A stretch of DNA of 7,833 nucleotides from Thermodesulfovibrio sp. (GTDB taxonomy: Bacteria > Nitrospirota > Thermodesulfovibrionia > Thermodesulfovibrionales > Thermodesulfovibrionaceae): assembly GCA_026415995.1 (NCBI GenBank), contig JAOAGB010000080.1, positions 1 through 7,833 of the forward strand, given 5' to 3'. Below the pieces are notes generated by a model, which ran no database searches, was not told the origin of the DNA, and saw only the letters and a program-made list of their open reading frames with translations. A program made the position numbers and the translations under genes. Positions 5,896 through 7,833 of the stretch are shown here, one piece after another (position 1 is the stretch's first letter; each line of letters begins with the position of its first letter).

Positions 5896-6486
5896 CTACT
5901 TTTGTTTTATGGATGAGATGACTTCATCCACTATCCCATATTCCTTTGCCTCTTGAGCAGACATGAAGAAATCTCTCTCAGTGTCTCTCTGTATTTTTTC
6001 AATGGGCTGTCCCGTATGGTTTGAAAGAATCTGATTAAGAAGTTCTTTCATTTTAAGTATCTCTCTTGCGTGTATCTCCACATCTGTTGCTTGTCCATAA
6101 AATCCACCTATTGGTTGATGAATCATCACTCTTGAATGGGGAAGAGCAAATCTTTTACCTTTAGTGCCAGCTGCAAGAAGTACACATGCCATTGAAGATG
6201 CTTGTCCTATACAGTATGTGGCAATGTCAGGTTTTACATACTGCATAGTATCATATATGGCAAGACCACTTGATACCATGCCTCCTGGTGAATTTATATA
6301 AATATGTATATCTTTTTCAGGGTCTTCTGTCTGAAGGAAAAGCAACTGTGCGATCACCACATTAGCAATCTGATCATTAATCTCTGTGCCGATAAAGATA
6401 ATTCTGTCTTTGAGAAGCCTTGAATATATATCGTAAACTCTCTCTGTTCTTCCTGTCTGTTCTATTACTATTGGAACAATACTCAC
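5896..6486 (-). CDS. clpP: ATP-dependent Clp protease, proteolytic subunit ClpP
   Basis: ClpP is the serine peptidase that forms a two-ring, 14-subunit chamber and degrades proteins unfolded by ClpX. The 196-residue product carries the catalytic triad: Ser98 in GQASSMA, His123 in MIHQPIGG and Asp172 in TERDFFMS. INSPGGMVSSGLAIYDTM at 64-81 is the conserved loop that lines the active site. Only a very short N-terminal segment precedes the mature-like VPIVIEQ, as usual for bacterial ClpP. The start codon is GTG at 6486-6484 and overlaps the tig stop in GTGA by four bases. A strong AGGAGG at 6499-6494, seven bases upstream, supports it. Position between tig and clpX is the common bacterial order, and nothing suggests an inactive paralogue. 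Confidence 0.98.
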   Translation of the reverse strand: MSIVPIVIEQTGRTERVYDIYSRLLKDRIIFIGTEINDQIANVVIAQLLFLQTEDPEKDIHIYINSPGGMVSSGLAIYDTMQYVKPDIATYCIGQASSMACVLLAAGTKGKRFALPHSRVMIHQPIGGFYGQATDVEIHAREILKMKELLNQILSNHTGQPIEKIQRDTERDFFMSAQEAKEYGIVDEVISSIKQK

Positions 6487-7742
6487 TGTCCTTCCTCCTG
6501 TTTTGGTTCTTCCTTTTCTTTAGATTTATTAATTTTTGCTTTTTGTAGAAGAATATCAAAAACTTTCTTTTCAAAAACACTGTTACGTAAAGCTTCAAGA
6601 GAACCATCCCTTGACATGTAATACTGAACAACACCTTGTGGCGTAATACTATATTTTCTTGATATATTAATTATTTCTTTTTTTAAATCCTCCTCTGAGA
6701 CAGCTATACCTTCCTTTTCGCCAATAAGCTCAATTAGCAGATAGGATTTTACATTTCTTTTTGCATTCTCTGAAATTTTATCCATGTGTTGTGTTATATC
6801 AAGTCCCATTCTTTCATATTCTTCTGCCATTCTTTTTATTTCCATCTCAACAAGTCCCTCTGGAAGTTCAAAATCATGAGTATCGAGTAATTTTTTTAAA
6901 ATCTCGACTATTTGTTTCTGTTCTGCCTGCTCTTTTTTAGCTTTCTCAAGGCTTTCTTTGACATATTTTTTCAGCTTATCCATGTCCTCAAAGCCAAGCT
7001 CTCCAGGTAGTTCATCATAGGGAATGTCTTTTCTTCTTTTGACTTCCTTCAAATCAATATGAAAGCTGACTTTTTTACCTGCAAAATCAGCTATGGAGTT
7101 TTCTGGAAAATCTATTGTTACGCTGAAGCTTTCACCTTTTCTTTTACCTTCTAAAGCTTTTGAAAATTCTGCAGGAAATGGACCCGCACCTATTTTGTAG
7201 ACATAATCTTTTGCTTCTTTTTCTATATCTGTTTTATAATCTATTACTACAAGGTCTTCAGTTTGAGCAGGTTCATCAGTTGGTTCATATACACCCCTTT
7301 CCTTTGAAAGCCGCTGTAAAACTTCTTCAACTTCTTCATCTTTTACTTCCGTAGAGACATCTTCTATTTCTATGTCTTCATAATTCAAATTTTCCACTTC
7401 TGGACGCGTTTCCACTATTAGTTCAAAAGAAAGAGGCTCATTTCTTTTTATATCAATGGCGTCTTCAGCCATTGGTGGAAGCACAGGTTTTAATTTGGCT
7501 TCCTTTATGGCATTATCATAGGATTTAGAGACAAGCTTTTCTAAGACCTCTGATTCAGCGTCCTTTCCAAATTTTTTTTCAATTATTGAGAGAGGTGCTT
7601 TTCCTGGTCTGAATCCTGGAATTTTTGCTTTTTTTTGAATTTCTCTCAATGCCTTTTGGATTTCTTCTTCCACTACCTCTGCCGGTATCTCAATTTTCAA
7701 TCTCTTTTTGGTTGCCGATATTTCTTCAACTGACTTTAACAC
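6483..7742 (-). CDS. tig: Trigger factor (ribosome-associated chaperone and prolyl isomerase)
   Basis: Trigger factor binds ribosomal protein L23 at the exit tunnel and shields new chains. The 419-residue protein has the three family domains. The N-terminal ribosome-binding domain carries the signature GFRPGKAP at 43-50. An FKBP-type domain spans about 160-235 (DLVVIDYKT through FAGKKVSFHIDLKEV). A helical C-terminal substrate cradle runs from about 240 to 400. The charged tail rich in Lys, Glu and Gln is typical. The start is GTG at 7742-7740 behind AAGGAGG at 7753-7747; an ATG two bases earlier is in another frame and stops after two codons. This is the first gene of the six-gene minus-strand run, with a promoter candidate about 60 bases upstream. 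Confidence 0.97.
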   Translation of the reverse strand: MLKSVEEISATKKRLKIEIPAEVVEEEIQKALREIQKKAKIPGFRPGKAPLSIIEKKFGKDAESEVLEKLVSKSYDNAIKEAKLKPVLPPMAEDAIDIKRNEPLSFELIVETRPEVENLNYEDIEIEDVSTEVKDEEVEEVLQRLSKERGVYEPTDEPAQTEDLVVIDYKTDIEKEAKDYVYKIGAGPFPAEFSKALEGKRKGESFSVTIDFPENSIADFAGKKVSFHIDLKEVKRRKDIPYDELPGELGFEDMDKLKKYVKESLEKAKKEQAEQKQIVEILKKLLDTHDFELPEGLVEMEIKRMAEEYERMGLDITQHMDKISENAKRNVKSYLLIELIGEKEGIAVSEEDLKKEIINISRKYSITPQGVVQYYMSRDGSLEALRNSVFEKKVFDILLQKAKINKSKEKEEPKQEEGQ

Positions 7743-7746
7743 ATTC

Positions 7747-7753
7747 CCTCCTT
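7747..7753 (-). promoter_or_regulatory. Ribosome binding site of tig
   Basis: AAGGAGG at 7753-7747 lies four bases before GTG 7742-7740. An out-of-frame ATG at 7744-7742 is even closer (two bases) and would read ATG TGT TAA. The product alignment to known trigger factors (LKSVEEIS) supports GTG as the true start. Confidence 0.7.
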
Positions 7754-7777
7754 AAAAATGGATATTTATCAAATTTA

Positions 7778-7807
7778 AGTTTAAAAGTCATAGAAGCTTT
7801 TTGTCAA
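7778..7807 (-). promoter_or_regulatory. Candidate sigma-70 promoter of the tig-clpP-clpX run
   Basis: A perfect TTGACA lies on the minus strand at 7807-7802, with TAAACT (4 of 6 to TATAAT) at 7783-7778 and an 18-base spacer. The expected start near 7771 gives a leader of about 30 bases. I see no CIRCE element or heat-shock sigma-32 type boxes in the 91 bases upstream of tig, so housekeeping expression is the simplest reading. Confidence 0.5.
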
Positions 7808-7833
7808 TTAAATATGGCTTTTCTACTTGACAT

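Noticed and set aside
6377..6634. Minus-strand open frame of 85 codons across the tig-clpP junction
   Set aside because: It runs in a different frame through two well-identified genes, and its composition is that of a frame-shifted lysine-rich sequence.
7160..7354. Plus-strand open frame of 64 codons rich in Leu and His
   Set aside because: It is antisense to the trigger factor FKBP-type domain. The Leu-rich product is what the complement of Glu/Lys codons gives.
7743..7833. Heat-shock control of tig (CIRCE or sigma-32 boxes)
   Set aside because: Neither the CIRCE inverted repeat nor a CTTGAA / CCCCAT-type pair is present. A TTGACA promoter explains the region.

Overview
The window is a gene-dense, AT-rich bacterial chromosome segment. 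Almost all of it is coding, intergenic gaps are short, and Shine-Dalgarno sequences of the AAGGAGG type are common. Trigger factor, ClpP, ClpX and GreA mark it as bacterial core genome, and a heptose epimerase (HldD) implies a diderm cell with lipopolysaccharide. Low GC, lysine- and isoleucine-rich proteins, and this tig-clpP-clpX cluster carrying a cyclophilin-like protein, a YkgJ-type cysteine protein and hldD would fit a thermophilic Nitrospirota such as Thermodesulfovibrio. That assignment is inference from memory and is not proven here.

Layout, left to right. (1) 1-236, minus: the N-terminal half of greA, cut by the window edge. (2) 237-394: a short divergent control region with a strong TATAAT and an imperfect palindrome. 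(3) 395-595, plus: a 66-residue, eight-cysteine protein of the DUF6485 type. Its 3' end overlaps that of the next gene by 29 bases, tail to tail. (4) 567-2052, minus: an overlapping pair, an exported HEAT-repeat protein followed by a PPP-family metallophosphatase. (5) 2053-2116: a 64-base divergent promoter region. (6) 2117-2692, plus: a class II aldolase, possibly read from a leaderless mRNA. (7) 2693-7742, minus: a six-gene run in the order tig, clpP, clpX, cyclophilin-like protein, YkgJ-type protein, hldD. Its last stop codon abuts the aldolase stop inside a small hairpin. (8) 7743-7833: the upstream region of tig with a TTGACA promoter.

The six-gene run is the main unit. Trigger factor receives nascent chains at the ribosome, and ClpX unfolds substrates for the ClpP peptidase. 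The next two genes are attached to clpX by 8- and 14-base overlaps, so they are probably co-translated with it. hldD follows after 35 bases and makes the heptose precursor of the LPS inner core. No mobile elements, CRISPR arrays, RNA genes or phage genes are visible. I see no clearly new multi-gene system. The most interesting points are the HEAT/PPP phosphatase pair, the cyclophilin-like protein coupled to clpX, the possible leaderless aldolase mRNA and the palindrome over the DUF6485 promoter.
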